A stretch of DNA of 64,000 bases, from assembly GCF_000142905.1 (NCBI RefSeq), contig NW_013657662.1:183248-247247 (forward strand), written 5' to 3'. Every line of letters starts with the position of its first letter. Positions within the stretch are counted from its first letter, which is position 1. The stretch comes from Thecamonas trahens ATCC 50062. Taxonomy: Eukaryota; Apusozoa; Apusomonadida; Apusomonadidae. Made by a program: the position numbers and the translations under genes. The notes beneath the pieces were generated by a model, which searched no databases, was not told the DNA's origin, and saw only the letters and a program-made list of their open reading frames with translations. This document shows positions 1-9,639 of this stretch, piece by piece.

Positions 1-2732
1 AACCTCGAGCGAGGACCAGAACGGCGCGACGGTGGCCTTGGTCTTCTTGTCGGCCTTTGGGTCGTCGCGCTTGGCGAGCGCGGCGGCGCGGGCGTCGACA
101 ACCGACGCCGGGGTGGCAAACGGCGTCGAGCCGAGGCGAGCGAGGAAAAACGCGGTCGCCACATCCAGCGCGTACTTGGCGACGCCGACGTCCGGCGGCG
201 GCAGCTGCTTGGCGAGAGTGCCGGCCGGGACGTTGACGCGCAGAAACTCAACGTACTGCACAAAGGTTTCGTGACAAGCGTCAAAGAGGGCGCCGATCGG
301 CTTGAGCGCCGAGAGGCCCGACTCGAAGATGATGGCAGACTTTTGCTGCGCAATGAGAATGAGAAAGGGGACAAGTAGGTCCGCCGTGCTCAGCGCACGT
401 TCCAGCCGGTGCGTCGCCCGCTCGGTCAGCTGCGCCGCAGCTACCTGCGCCGCAGCCTGGGCACCCGGATCGCCGGCCGCAGACGAAAAGGTCGAACCGA
501 GGGCACGGAGCGTCGCCCCACCGGCGAGCGCGCCCAGCTGCGACGCCGTCATCTCCTCCACAACCTCGATGCCGGTCATGTTCGAGACTAGCTCTTTGAG
601 CACAAGCAGGTCAAACGGCGAGCCGGCTTTGAGCTGGTTGGCAATGTACTGCAGGAGCGCAGGGAGACAGAGCCGCGAGTACTTGCGCGCCAACAGGCCA
701 GAGAGCTTGGCCATGGCCTGCAGCCAGTCCGAGACCGTCGAGCCGTCGTCCTTGAGCCGCGATGCGCTCGGGTCGGCAAGCGCACCCACAATGGCGTACG
801 AGGCAACATCAAACGAGAGCGGCGTAAGGTACTTGAGCGCTTCAACAACAGGCTCGATCATGTTGTCGTACGTCTTGAGTTGGCCAAACAACGTCTCGAC
901 CACAACAAGCGGATTGCCGTGCGAGAGCTTGCCCAGCACCCGCCCGTACTGCTTGGTGTTCTCGGCGGAGAGCCGGCGCAGCACGCCGCGAGTCTCAAAC
1001 TCGACCTTGGCCCGCACAAACGTGAGCAGCGGGTGCGCATCGTAGGCATGTGCCGACCACCGCGCGTAGATCTCAAAGCGACGGGTGTAGCCGAGGTGGC
1101 CCAGCATGCCAAAGACGTCGGCGGCAAGGCCCGGATTGGCAGGAAGGAGAGAAAAGGCAGGGAGGAGGACGCCGCTAATGAGGTCCAGGATCTGGGCGGT
1201 AGCATCGTCGCCAATCCCGCCCTTGCTCAGCGCCGCGCCGCAGAGCCGCACCATCTTGGCAAAGAGCTTGACGTCGGTGTAAAGGTAGAGGGAGAGCCAC
1301 TCGAGGGCCTGGACCACGTTAGACTCACTCAGCAGCTCGTCAAGAGTGGTGATCGAGGCACTCGCCAGCCGCTCGGCGAGCGACGGGCCGACGCCCGAGT
1401 TGTAGATAATGGCCGCGTACGGCGAGGCTGCCGCCGCCACCGAGTGGTAGTACGGGTTGATCTGGGGAGTAATGATATTGACCAGCGCAGCAGCAACGCG
1501 CGGGTCGGCAACAGGGTTGAGCGCCGCAATCGAGTGCATGTAGCCATTGGCTAGCGACCAAGGCGCGTTGCGGAGGAGAGCAAGGCAGAGCCCGATCCGC
1601 TGGTTCGTCTCCCGTGGCTGAAGCGAGAGGACCGAGGCGGTGAGTTCGGCCCGCGCAGCAGCAGCCTCTGCAGCGGTGGCCGAGAGCGAGACGACCGACA
1701 TCTTGGAGGCTGCGGTCCGGATGCGGTCCGAGGCCTCTTCAGCAGCACGTGAGCCGTCGGAGAGCGACGGCGAGAGATGCGGGTCAAGGGCGCCAAGCGT
1801 GATGGTGCCTGCGCGCAGGAGCGTGGCGGCGAGGTCGTAGAGCGAGTCGGGCGCGACGTCGCCGAGCTCGGTCTTGCCGGCGGCGTAGGTCTGGAACTTG
1901 AAACCGAGCACCTGGGCAATGGCACTAGCCTGCGAAGTATCAAGCAGAGCGAGGGCGTCGGCAGCCTCGTCGGCGGCGCCGATCTCGGCAGCCTCCAAGA
2001 CGAGGTCCAGCACCCGATTGGGGTCGAGCGAAAAGTAGCCGACGAGCGAGTTGAGGTGCTTGCGCTTGCCGGCCACGCCGTCCGGGTGCGGCGAGTTGAG
2101 CAACGTCACCACCTTGGCGTAGCCCTCAGACTCTTCCCGGAGCAGGTTGTACTTGCACTGCGTGTAGTACCGGCGCGTCTTGGCCATCACCTCGCGCCTG
2201 GCAAAGACACGCGCCGACGGAATGAGCTTGGCCGCCGCCAGCACGTCCTCCGGCAAGCGGATCTTGAGATCAGACAACTCGGGCGCGCCGTCGTCGGCCG
2301 CTGCTAGCGCCGCCACAGTCGCACCCAGCGCAGCCAGGCTCTTGGCCTTGGCCTCGGCCTCGGCGGAGACCGCCAGCGCCAGCGAGACCATCCACAGAGC
2401 GTCGAGCAGGAGCTCGACCGCGCCCGCGGCGAGCACTGCTGCAGCCACCATAGCTCCGTCGACCTCGCCAGCAGCCACAGCCCATGTCAGGTCGACGACC
2501 GCCGGAAGGACGTCGTCGCCGCCGCCGCCTTTGGCCAAGTGCTGGCTCCTGCTTGCCACCAACTCGCTCGGTCAGTTTTCGGTCGGCGTGACCAGGGAGG
2601 GGAGGGGGAGAGGGTCAGGGGGAGGGAGGGGACGGGGAGGGGGAATGGGACATACACTGCGGCCGCACAGTCGTCACACGCCCGCCACGCCTCCAGTGTT
2701 GAGGCGTCTAGCGTGGTGTACGTGGGCGTCAT
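1..2732 (-). CDS. THOC2: THO complex subunit 2 (THOC2/Tho2), 3' end beyond window
   Basis: THOC2 is the large scaffold of the nuclear THO/TREX complex, which couples transcription to mRNA export. Exon 1 is 2656-2732 (start ATG 2732-2730, reading MTPTYTTLDAS) and exon 2 runs from 2548 off the left edge. The 107-nt intron (2549-2655) has donor GTATGT and acceptor AG, joined in phase 2. I checked 1-1980 of exon 2 codon by codon, plus 1981-2548 partly, and saw no stop. The most diagnostic stretch, near 1990-2170, reads KYNLLREESEGYAK and then GYFSLDPNRVLDLVLE, the conserved Tho2 core. Further on come ILIAQQKSAIIFESG and DVGVAKYALDVATAFFLAR, as expected for the Thoc2 middle region. About 875 residues are visible; family members are about 1,400-1,600, so the C-terminus lies outside. 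The family call is firm; the short first exon is inferred from splice signals and phase. Confidence 0.88.
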
Positions 2733-2779
2733 GGTGGTGGGGTGTGGCGTGTTGGGCTCGGACAACAGGGGGAGGGGGA

Positions 2780-2803
2780 GGGGGGGGGGGGGGGGGGGGG
2801 GGG
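2780..2803. repeat. 24-base G homopolymer (C-run on THOC2 sense strand)
   Basis: An uninterrupted G run sits within a longer G-rich stretch (about 2768-2803) in the 139-bp space between the THOC2 start codon and the stop of the upstream minus-strand gene. On the sense strand of THOC2 it is a C run in the promoter or 5' leader. Similar tracts lie upstream of, or inside introns of, many genes here. The exact length may be wrong because long homopolymers are poorly called. Confidence 0.8.
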
Positions 2804-2871
2804 CATTGGTGTGACACGAGTCGCACTGCGTGTTTGCGGTGCGGTTGTCGGAACGACTACCGGTAGGGTTG

Positions 2872-3825
2872 TTAGGAGAACGACGGCTGCGATGTGGCAA
2901 CGTTGAGGAGGGCGGCGGTGGCGGCCGAGGGGACGGGGAGCGGGCCATCGAATGACTCGCGGGCGATGTGCCAGTTGCCGTCGTCATCCTCGCGCCAGTG
3001 GACGCGGCGGACGCCGGTGCCGTTCTCGGTCGAGTAAGGACCAGACTGCTGGGCCTCGCGGCCGACATGCTCAAACTGGGCATCACCAAAGGCAAAGTCT
3101 GCAACCTCTGAATCGACGACGCCGGTCCAGAAGGCGCGGATACGGGCGCGGCCGACGACGATGGGCATGGGCAGGGCGTCAGCGGGCGGCGGGGCGAGGA
3201 GGGCCTCGTCGTTGTAGAGGGCAGCGATTTCTGCGGTGTTTCCGGCCTTGAGCAGAGTAATGAACATGGTGTTGGCCTCCTTGAGGGCAAGGACGGCAGC
3301 GTCGGGCGCCTGCGGCTCTGTGGGCTTGGTGCCTGTGGCGGTGGCGGCGGCGTCTGCGCGGTTGGCGACGGGGGTAATAACGCCACAGGCGATGAGCTGC
3401 GAGACGTCGATGTGGAGGATGAGCTTGCACATGAGCGGCAGCTGCTGGGTCGGATCAGCAATGGCCGAGTCCGAGTGCAGCTGGATGGGAACGCGGCAGT
3501 TTGTGGCGCCGACCTTCATGCGCTCTAGGTCTGCGATGCGGAGGAGGCCGTCGCCGAGGACAATATCCTTCCGGAGGGTGTTGTGGTCGACGAGCTGAAA
3601 GTAGAGGATGTCGTTGCGGCCGACGGTGGCGGAGAAGGCACGGTCATCGCCCTCGCCCCACACGGGCTGGCGCGAGTTGTTAATCCGCTTGGTCTGGTGG
3701 ACCTCCTTGGCGTTGACCTTGACCACCACGTACGTGTCGGGCGACTTGACAGCCACATGCTCGTACGGCGTGGCCGCTTGGATTTCGATAAAGACCTTGG
3801 CGGAGACCGCTCGTGTTGCGGCCAT
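2872..3825 (-). CDS. C2 domain plus SnoaL/NTF2-like domain protein
   Basis: A 317-residue protein without signal peptide. Residues about 8-150 look like a C2 domain: alternating beta strands, KSPDTYVVVKV, a tryptophan strand VWGEGDDRAF and ILYFQLVDHNTLRKDIVLGD, the usual C2 pattern around the membrane-binding loops. Residues about 185-310 resemble a SnoaL/DUF4440 (NTF2-like) fold: LKEANTMFITLLKAGNTAEI, a short strand DEALLAPP, GRARIRAFW and a closing WHIARESFDG strand. The start chosen is ATG 3825, preceded by CACC; the frame is open further upstream but only through low-complexity G/C-rich sequence. SnoaL-like folds bind small ligands or mediate dimerisation, so a membrane-recruited enzyme or scaffold is possible. 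The function is unknown and both domain calls are by eye. Confidence 0.7.
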   Translation of the reverse strand: MAATRAVSAKVFIEIQAATPYEHVAVKSPDTYVVVKVNAKEVHQTKRINNSRQPVWGEGDDRAFSATVGRNDILYFQLVDHNTLRKDIVLGDGLLRIADLERMKVGATNCRVPIQLHSDSAIADPTQQLPLMCKLILHIDVSQLIACGVITPVANRADAAATATGTKPTEPQAPDAAVLALKEANTMFITLLKAGNTAEIAALYNDEALLAPPPADALPMPIVVGRARIRAFWTGVVDSEVADFAFGDAQFEHVGREAQQSGPYSTENGTGVRRVHWREDDDGNWHIARESFDGPLPVPSAATAALLNVATSQPSFS

Positions 3826-4280
3826 GGTGACGAGTGACGAGGGGTTGAGGGGGGAGGGTTGAGGGGGAGGGGAGGAAGGGAAGGGGGAGGGGTGGTCGTG
3901 GACCAGGCAGCCAGGCAGCCAGGCGGCCAGGCGGCCGGGCGGTGAAGCGGAGAGGCGGCCGGGCGGCCAGAGTGGACCACGGGGGGGAGATGAAGTATGG
4001 ATGCGGAGATTACGGGTGGTGGATGGTGGGGGGTGAGGGTGAGGGTGAGGGAGGATGCGGTCGGTGACGGGATATGGCGGTCGATCTGAGGGGTGGCGGG
4101 TGGTTAGAGACGGGGGAGGGGGAGAAGGGGAGGGGGCATGGCTGTCGGGTGGCGTCCAACGTGGTTCAGTGGCGGTTGGGGGCATCGGCAAGGGCAGGGA
4201 GGGGGAACACTCGACTGAGGCAGCACCGGCTGTAGGTGGGCGGCTGTAGGTGGGTGGCTGCGACAGTGGGAGGGGTTGGT
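3826..4280. promoter_or_regulatory. Divergent intergenic region with 8-9-bp GC-rich repeat
   Basis: This 455-bp stretch separates two divergently transcribed starts (C2 protein on minus, Lys-rich protein on plus). It is dominated by polypurine sequence and by a degenerate tandem repeat at about 3902-3970 (units such as CCAGGCAG and CCAGGCGG). No ORF with family resemblance, TATA box or RNA gene is visible. A shared bidirectional promoter is inferred from geometry only. Confidence 0.45.
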
Positions 4281-6734
4281 ATGGCTGACTACTTCTTTGA
4301 CGACTACGTGGCGCCCGAGGCGGGCAAGGGGAAGAGCAAGAGCAAGAGCAAGCGCAAAGGGAAGGGGAGGGGCAAGGACCCGGGCAAGGTCACCGCAGGC
4401 GCAAGAGCAGACGCCGACAGTAGTTGGGCCGCCGCAGCAACAGCTGGTAAGGGTAAGGGTAAGGCCAAGGGTAAGGCCAAGGCCAAGGCGAGCACATCTT
4501 CAGAGTCCCGCATCCAGGCGCAGCCGCCATCGCGCAGAGCCAGCTCGCGCGCGGGGGGCTCACGCGGCAGCTCGCGGGCAGAGTCGCGGCGATCTGCAAA
4601 ACACGGCTCAAACAAGTCCGGCGGGCGCGACTCGCCGCCGCGCGACGGACGTGACTGGCGGCGGGAGAGCCGAGACAGCGCTGAGAGCGAGGAGGCGCCG
4701 GCGGCGCGACGGCAGCGCGGTCCGGTCACCTCGGTCTCGCGCGAGTCTGTCGCCGATGAGCCGCTGCGGTTTGTACTTTCGCGGGCGCCGCCGCCGCCGC
4801 GGCCGGCTTCGACCCATACGTTTGCGCCGCCGGTCGGTGAGCCCGAGCCCGCATCTGTGGATCCCAAGGCGACTGACGCCGAGATCCGCGGTGGGCTGAG
4901 TCTTGCGCTCGAAATCCGCCGCGCGGCAACCGCCGCGCTTGATGCTGCGCTTCTGGACGACGCTGCTAACGTCGAAAAGTCTGAGCTCGACATCTTTGTT
5001 CAGCGCTCGTTTGTCGAGTTTCGGACCGAGACAACCGAGGGCAAGAGCCTCATGGCTCAGCTGAAGAACAAGCGCAAGCTGTTCAAAGTCCAGGTCGCAC
5101 GCCGCGCGTTGGCGTGGCGCATGCCGCCGCGCGACCTCGCCGCCGAGGTGGAGGCTGTCAACCTTGGCAAGCTCCGCCTCGGTGCCGACGACGCTGACAC
5201 CGCTGCCATGCGCGAGCTGGCCTTTCTCCAGCGCGCTGTCGCTCTACACGAGGACAAGATCCTGTCGCGCTTCTGCCGCTGGCTTGTCGGGGCCAAGGAG
5301 CGCCGCGTCTCGGTCGCACGCGTCGTCTCCATCGTCGGTCCGCTCGTCCGCTCGGTTCCGCCCGAGCTAGTCTCGGTCTCTCTCGCATCACCTCTCTTTG
5401 CCCGCTCGCGGACCGGCCTCAAGGGCGCGGACGAGGCCTTCGCTGCAAAAAAAGCTCGCGAAGAAGAGGAGGCCAAGGCGTGTACGTTCAAGCCGGCCAT
5501 CTCGGACAAATCGCGCGAGATAGCTCGCATCCGTGCCGCCGCGCCGACTGGCGACGCTCCGGCCCGCGTCGCACCCGCTGCCTCCATCTTTGATCGTCTC
5601 TACCCGGGCTCGGCCGTCGCGACAGGCAGCTCGTCGCGCGAGCTGCTCGCCATGACGCCAAAGGCACTGCGTGGTATGTCCAAGCTCCAGCTCGCCGACA
5701 TGCTCTCGTTCTTGCGGCGTGCGCTCGACAAGCGCCGCCACAGGCGCGAGCATCTCGAGCACCTCGTTCTCGTCAAGTCGGAGGCCCGCAAGCATGGCGC
5801 TGAGCTGGCCAAACTCCGCGACGAGTGCGACCATGTCACAAAGCTTGTCGCCGTCGCCGAGGACCTCTACTCGTCGCGCTCGCCTATGAGCAAATCTGCA
5901 CCTGGCGCCGACCCCGCCTCTCGTGTCCGCCCGCACCACCCGGCGCCCGAAATCACCATCCAGCCGCAGCTCGCGCCCGAAGACGACTACACCGACTGCT
6001 CGTCTTCGGACTCGGCCGGGCCCGAGCCCGAGCCGTGGAAGCCTGAGCCATGGCGGCCCGACTCGCGCTATGAGGGCATTCTCGATCCAGCCCGCGTCCA
6101 TCCGCGCCACGCTCGTCGAGACGATGATGCGTATGAGAGGGACAGCGGTGCCTATTATGAGGGCGACGGCGCGTATTATGAGGACGACGAAGGCGCGTAT
6201 TATGAGGACGACGAAGGCGCGTACGGCGAGGACGACGAAGGCGCGTACGGCGAGGACGACGAAGGCGCGTACGGCGAGGACGATGAAGGCGTGTATTATG
6301 AGGACAAAGGCGCGTACGGCGAGGACGACGGCGACTCTGGCAACCACTACAAAGATGCGGGGTATGGCGACGACGGCGAGCGCTATGACGACGAGCGCTA
6401 CGAGTACGACGACCCCTACTACAACAGCGACCAGGGCTACGACAGCAACCACGACGTTGACGCCGAGGCTGGTGTCTACTATGACGACGGCGATGACGAT
6501 GGCAGCTACTACGGCGACGACGAGCGCCCAGGCCCGGGAAGGCTGTCGGTGCACGTGCGGCCCGACCTCCCGTCGCCCGCCCAAGCCCTCGGCGAGTTTC
6601 GTCACATTCCGGCGCCGTCGCGACGATCGCCGTCGACGCAGCACTCGCCACAACCTCCTGGTTACGACCACACCTCGCCGCCGCTCAATCGCCATGCCGT
6701 CGTTCCGCCCATTCCGCATAGACGTGGCTACTGA
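4281..6734 (+). CDS. Lys-rich / acidic-repeat protein with an FxPxI-type motif
   Basis: No known family recognised for the whole protein (817 residues). From ATG 4281 (MADYFFDDYVAPEAGKGKSK) it has a lysine/serine/arginine-rich basic N-terminal third, then an alpha-helical middle. The middle contains EEEEAKACTFKPAISDKSR near residues 395-415, the same F-x-P-x-I element that occurs repeatedly in the protein at 38601-41593. The segment ELLAMTPKALRGMSKLQLAD and a basic coiled coil follow. The C-terminal 280 residues are highly acidic, with tandem GAYYEDDE/GAYGEDDE units, and end in Pro/Ser-rich sequence. The charge layout suggests a structural or nucleic-acid/cytoskeleton-associated protein; that is inference. 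The 4236 in-frame non-ATG extension was not used. Confidence 0.7.
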   Translation: MADYFFDDYVAPEAGKGKSKSKSKRKGKGRGKDPGKVTAGARADADSSWAAAATAGKGKGKAKGKAKAKASTSSESRIQAQPPSRRASSRAGGSRGSSRAESRRSAKHGSNKSGGRDSPPRDGRDWRRESRDSAESEEAPAARRQRGPVTSVSRESVADEPLRFVLSRAPPPPRPASTHTFAPPVGEPEPASVDPKATDAEIRGGLSLALEIRRAATAALDAALLDDAANVEKSELDIFVQRSFVEFRTETTEGKSLMAQLKNKRKLFKVQVARRALAWRMPPRDLAAEVEAVNLGKLRLGADDADTAAMRELAFLQRAVALHEDKILSRFCRWLVGAKERRVSVARVVSIVGPLVRSVPPELVSVSLASPLFARSRTGLKGADEAFAAKKAREEEEAKACTFKPAISDKSREIARIRAAAPTGDAPARVAPAASIFDRLYPGSAVATGSSSRELLAMTPKALRGMSKLQLADMLSFLRRALDKRRHRREHLEHLVLVKSEARKHGAELAKLRDECDHVTKLVAVAEDLYSSRSPMSKSAPGADPASRVRPHHPAPEITIQPQLAPEDDYTDCSSSDSAGPEPEPWKPEPWRPDSRYEGILDPARVHPRHARRDDDAYERDSGAYYEGDGAYYEDDEGAYYEDDEGAYGEDDEGAYGEDDEGAYGEDDEGVYYEDKGAYGEDDGDSGNHYKDAGYGDDGERYDDERYEYDDPYYNSDQGYDSNHDVDAEAGVYYDDGDDDGSYYGDDERPGPGRLSVHVRPDLPSPAQALGEFRHIPAPSRRSPSTQHSPQPPGYDHTSPPLNRHAVVPPIPHRRGY
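6157..6330 (+). repeat. Coding tandem repeat, 24-bp unit (Asp/Glu/Tyr-rich)
   Basis: About six to seven near-perfect 24-bp units inside the gene at 4281 encode eight-residue blocks of the form GAYYEDDE or GAYGEDDE. The third and fourth residues switch between YE and GE while the frame is kept, which indicates expansion at DNA level under coding constraint. Confidence 0.75.
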
Positions 6735-7221
6735 CGGCTGGAGAGCGCTCAGGATCGGGATGGGGATAAAGTTAAAGTCACCGCGCGTTCTTCGCTCCAG
6801 TACTTTCTGCACCTTACGGTGGCAAACTCTCATCCCATCGTCTCATGCAGCCAAACACTCTGACCTAAGCTCGTGCTTGGTCCGGCCGTCCGATGGCTGC
6901 GGAAAAGGCGTTCGAAACACAGTCAAATTTGCGATCGCTTTGATCATCGCTTTCTGTCCCCACCCCCCCTCCCCTCTGAGCCCATCTCCTTGCCACGAAC
7001 CATTCTCATCCTCATCCACGCCGTAGAAGCAGATAACGCCATTGTTAGCGCGACCACCACCACACATCCACACATCAGGCGACGCACACCATCACTGATC
7101 TGTGCCCTCCTCGCCATCGCCGACCAGCGTCACCCATGCGAACCGGCCAAGTCGGCGAGCAAGAGCGACACCGGCGAGTTGACAGTCGGCTGGCCACTGC
7201 TCTTCTCGCGACGTGGTGTGC
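6735..7221. other. Intergenic spacer, nothing recognised
   Basis: This 487-bp stretch lies between two plus-strand genes. It has lower GC in its first half, a C-rich run near 6960-6975 and CA-rich sequence near 7055. No conserved coding segment or RNA gene is seen; it presumably holds the 3' end of the upstream gene and the promoter of the NKAP homologue. An unrecognised 5' exon cannot be excluded. Confidence 0.4.
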
Positions 7222-7961
7222 ATGGAGGGAGGACAGCAGCCAGGACCAGCACGTCCTGCACCCGAGTCTACACCTGTGTCTGGGCTGGGCCCAAGTCCTG
7301 CCGGAGCCCTGCAGGCTCGTCCGCCGCCGCCGCCGCCGCCGCACCTCAGCCATGGCAGCCGCGACCATGGGCGCGACCGGCGCGACCGGGACCGGGGCGA
7401 TAGGGACCGGGGCGACCGGGATCGTGGTCGGGACTATGGGCGGGACCGGGACTATGGGCGGGACCGGGACTATGGGCGGGACCGGGACTATGGGCGGGAC
7501 CGGGACTATGGGCGGGACCGCGGAGGCTATCGTCGTGATCGGGGCGGCGACCGAGGCGGCGACCGTGGCGGCGACCGTGGCGGCGACCGGGGCGGCGACC
7601 GAGGCAGTGGTGGGTTTAGGGGTGGCAGCCACGGTGGCGGTGGGTTTGGCGGTGGTTATGGTGGCGGTGGCCTCGGTGGTGGCGGGTACGGAGCTGGTGA
7701 CCGGAGCGGCGGGTACGGCGGCCAAGGATTCGGCGGACGTGGACGAGGGCCGGGGCAGGGCCGGGGAGGGGGCCGGGGACGTGGGCGCGGTCAGCGCCTC
7801 GATCGCTACACCGCCGAGCAGCGCGAGCACCAGCGGGCCCAGCTCCGCGGGCGCCCGGTCGCGATGTGGGCTCACTCGCCGTCGCCAACACCGCTTCCGA
7901 GCCCACCGCCCGAGTCTGACCACGATTCAAACTCCAACACGGGCGCCAACCCGAGTGCTAA

Positions 7962-8001
<40 letters not shown>

Positions 8002-8538
8002 CAGTCGCGGTCGCGGTCGCGGTCGCGATCACACCGGTCGCGAAAGAGCAGACACCGCAAGTCGCATCGGTCGCGGCGGCAGCGCCGCAGCGCCCGATCC
8101 CACTCTGGCTCCGACTCGGGCTCGGGTTCTGGCACGGGCACGGGCCCAGGGCAAGGTGAGCGCCGGGTTGTCGGCCCGCAGCGACCAACGACACGCAAAA
8201 CGCAGCTAACGGCACGCGACCTGGGCAAGGCGCTGTTGCCGGGCGAGGGCATGGCCATGGCGTCGTACGTCGAGCAGAACAAGCGCATTCCGCGGCGCGG
8301 AGAGCTGATGAGCTCCGAGGAGATCGCCAAGTTTGAGGCCGAGGGCTTTGTCATGTCCGGCTCGCGCCACCGCCGGATGAACGCCGTCCGTGTGCGCAAG
8401 GAGTCACAGATCTACTCGGCAGCAGAGAAGGCCGCCATGGCCCAGTTCAACTATGAGGCCCAGAAGGAGCGCGAGCGCCAGATCCAGGCCTCGCTCAAGC
8501 AGCTTGTGGCCAAGAAGACCCGTGCCCTCGACGAGTAA
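7222..8538 (+). CDS. NKAP: NKAP-like protein with Arg/Gly-rich N-terminus
   Basis: A 438-residue homologue of NF-kappa-B-activating protein, a nuclear RNA-binding factor associated with the spliceosome. The C-terminal ~105 residues carry the conserved NKAP/SynMuv domain: [71 protein letters not shown]. The N-terminal region is a long low-complexity array of RDRDYG and GGDR units followed by G-rich, SG and RS/SR dipeptide stretches, like the Arg-rich N-termini of NKAP orthologues. ATG 7222 ([12 protein letters not shown]) is the first in-frame ATG; the frame is open slightly further with a GTG. The Gly-rich part has alternative open frames that are repeat shadows. The family call is very secure; the N-terminal start is moderate. 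Confidence 0.9.
7431..7520 (+). repeat. 18-bp coding minisatellite in NKAP (about five copies)
   Basis: Unit GACTATGGGCGGGACCGG is repeated about five times in tandem and encodes DYGRDR. It is flanked by GGCGGCGACCG-type repeats encoding GGDR. Copies are almost identical, pointing to recent expansion or collapse-prone assembly. Confidence 0.85.
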
Positions 8539-8627
8539 CACCCTCTCGCCCCGTCCCGTGTCCACCTCCCCCCTCCCCCCCCTCCCCCCCTCCGCCCCAC
8601 CACCCCTCTCACCACAGGCAAAGTGCA

Positions 8628-8799
8628 ATGAGCACAGCCGAGACTGCGGGCGACCTCTCGCGCAAGCGCCGCCGCAGCAACGAGGCCGAGGCCGGGGCCG
8701 GGGCCGGGGCCGGGGCCGGGGCCGGGGCCGGGGCCAGTGGCGAGCCAGGCCCTCCGCGGCGGCGGCGGAAGCGGTCGCGGTGGGACGCCGAGGGGAGCA

Positions 8800-8836
<37 letters not shown>

Positions 8837-9639
8837 AATGGGGAAGACGGCGAGCTCTGCGGCACTTGCTGCGAGTACGCCCAGTGGTGCTTCTACCGCT
8901 GCGGCGGGAACAGGAGCCGCCGCATCGGGCGGGCTGGCTGTCGAGGCGGTGACGCTCGACGTGGTGGTGGCGGTGACGGGCGTGTCGACGCGGACGGCGG
9001 CAGAGAGCCTGGTGGCGCTAGTGGAGACGCTCGCTGGACGGGTGGTCGGCTGGGCGGCAGCGATGGAGCCGATGCTTGGCGTGCACAAGGGCCACATCTT
9101 TGTCTGCTTTGCCGATCCGGCGTCGGTTGCTGTGGCGCTATCCAAGGTCCACGGCTTTGTCCTCGACGGCGCCACCCTCGCTGTCTCGACCCATATCTCG
9201 TCGCTCGGCCCGCGCTACCCGCGCGGCGCGCCCAACGCGCCGTCGATGGTAGCCAACAGGGTGTATGTCGGCGGCCTGGCTGAGCAGATCACCGCTGCGG
9301 ACGTCCAGGACCTACTGGAGCCGTTCGGCCCACTGCGTTCAGTTCACCTTGTCGAAGCCAAGCGCCCGCCGGCCATCCCTGGTCGCCCACTTCCGCCGGC
9401 GCCGCCGCCAGGCGCCCACGCTGGCTTTGCCTTTGTCGAGTTTGCCATCGCTGGCTGCGTCCCCGCTACCATCGCCGGCCTCAACGGCATGGATCTCGTT
9501 GGCAAGCCGCTCACCCTCGCCCCAGCCGCCACCCTCACCCACGCCCCCACTCCATCTGTTCGTTACATCTCACCGGCCTTTGCCCCCTGGGTCGCGCCCA
9601 CCGCTGCCGCGCCTGCGGCTGCCGCGCCGGCCCCAGCGC
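8628..9639 (+). CDS. U2AF2/PUF60-type RRM protein, 3' part lost in N gap
   Basis: The first 337 residues of an RNA-binding protein from ATG 8628. The order is a basic N-terminus (RKRRRS), an Ala-Gly dipeptide repeat, RRRRKRSRWD (a basic-SRWD segment typical of splicing factors), then two RRM-like units. The first (about 105-195) is divergent, with GHIFVCFADPASVAVALSKV as its RNP1-like strand. The second (about 210-310) is canonical: NRVYVGGLAEQITAADVQDL, FGPLRSVHLVEA, AGFAFVEF, then IAGLNGMDLVGKPLTL. The last string closely resembles RRM2 of the large U2AF subunit, which recognises the polypyrimidine tract at 3' splice sites. The sequence stops at the assembly gap, so the third RRM/UHM expected in U2AF2 cannot be seen. 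Product class is secure; exact orthology is not. Confidence 0.72.
8694..8735 (+). repeat. GGGGCC hexanucleotide repeat, seven units, coding
   Basis: Seven perfect GGGGCC units in frame, encoding an alternating Gly-Ala run near residue 24-37 of the RRM protein. The unit is the one expanded in human C9orf72, but here it is short and lies inside an ORF. Confidence 0.9.

Noticed and set aside
302-2307. Long plus-strand ORFs opposite THOC2
   Set aside because: They are antisense shadows; the minus-strand frame carries conserved Tho2 motifs without a stop, the plus frames only Ala/Arg/Ser-rich strings typical of GC-rich antisense.
5388-6833. 481-codon minus-strand ORF opposite the acidic repeat gene
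   Set aside because: Its Val/Ala/Arg repeats mirror the GAYGEDDE codons on the other strand; no domain, and the plus frame has a coherent protein.
7136-8209. Alternative plus-strand ORF with MGGTGT repeats
   Set aside because: Frame shadow of the NKAP minisatellite; the NKAP C-terminal domain is in the other frame.
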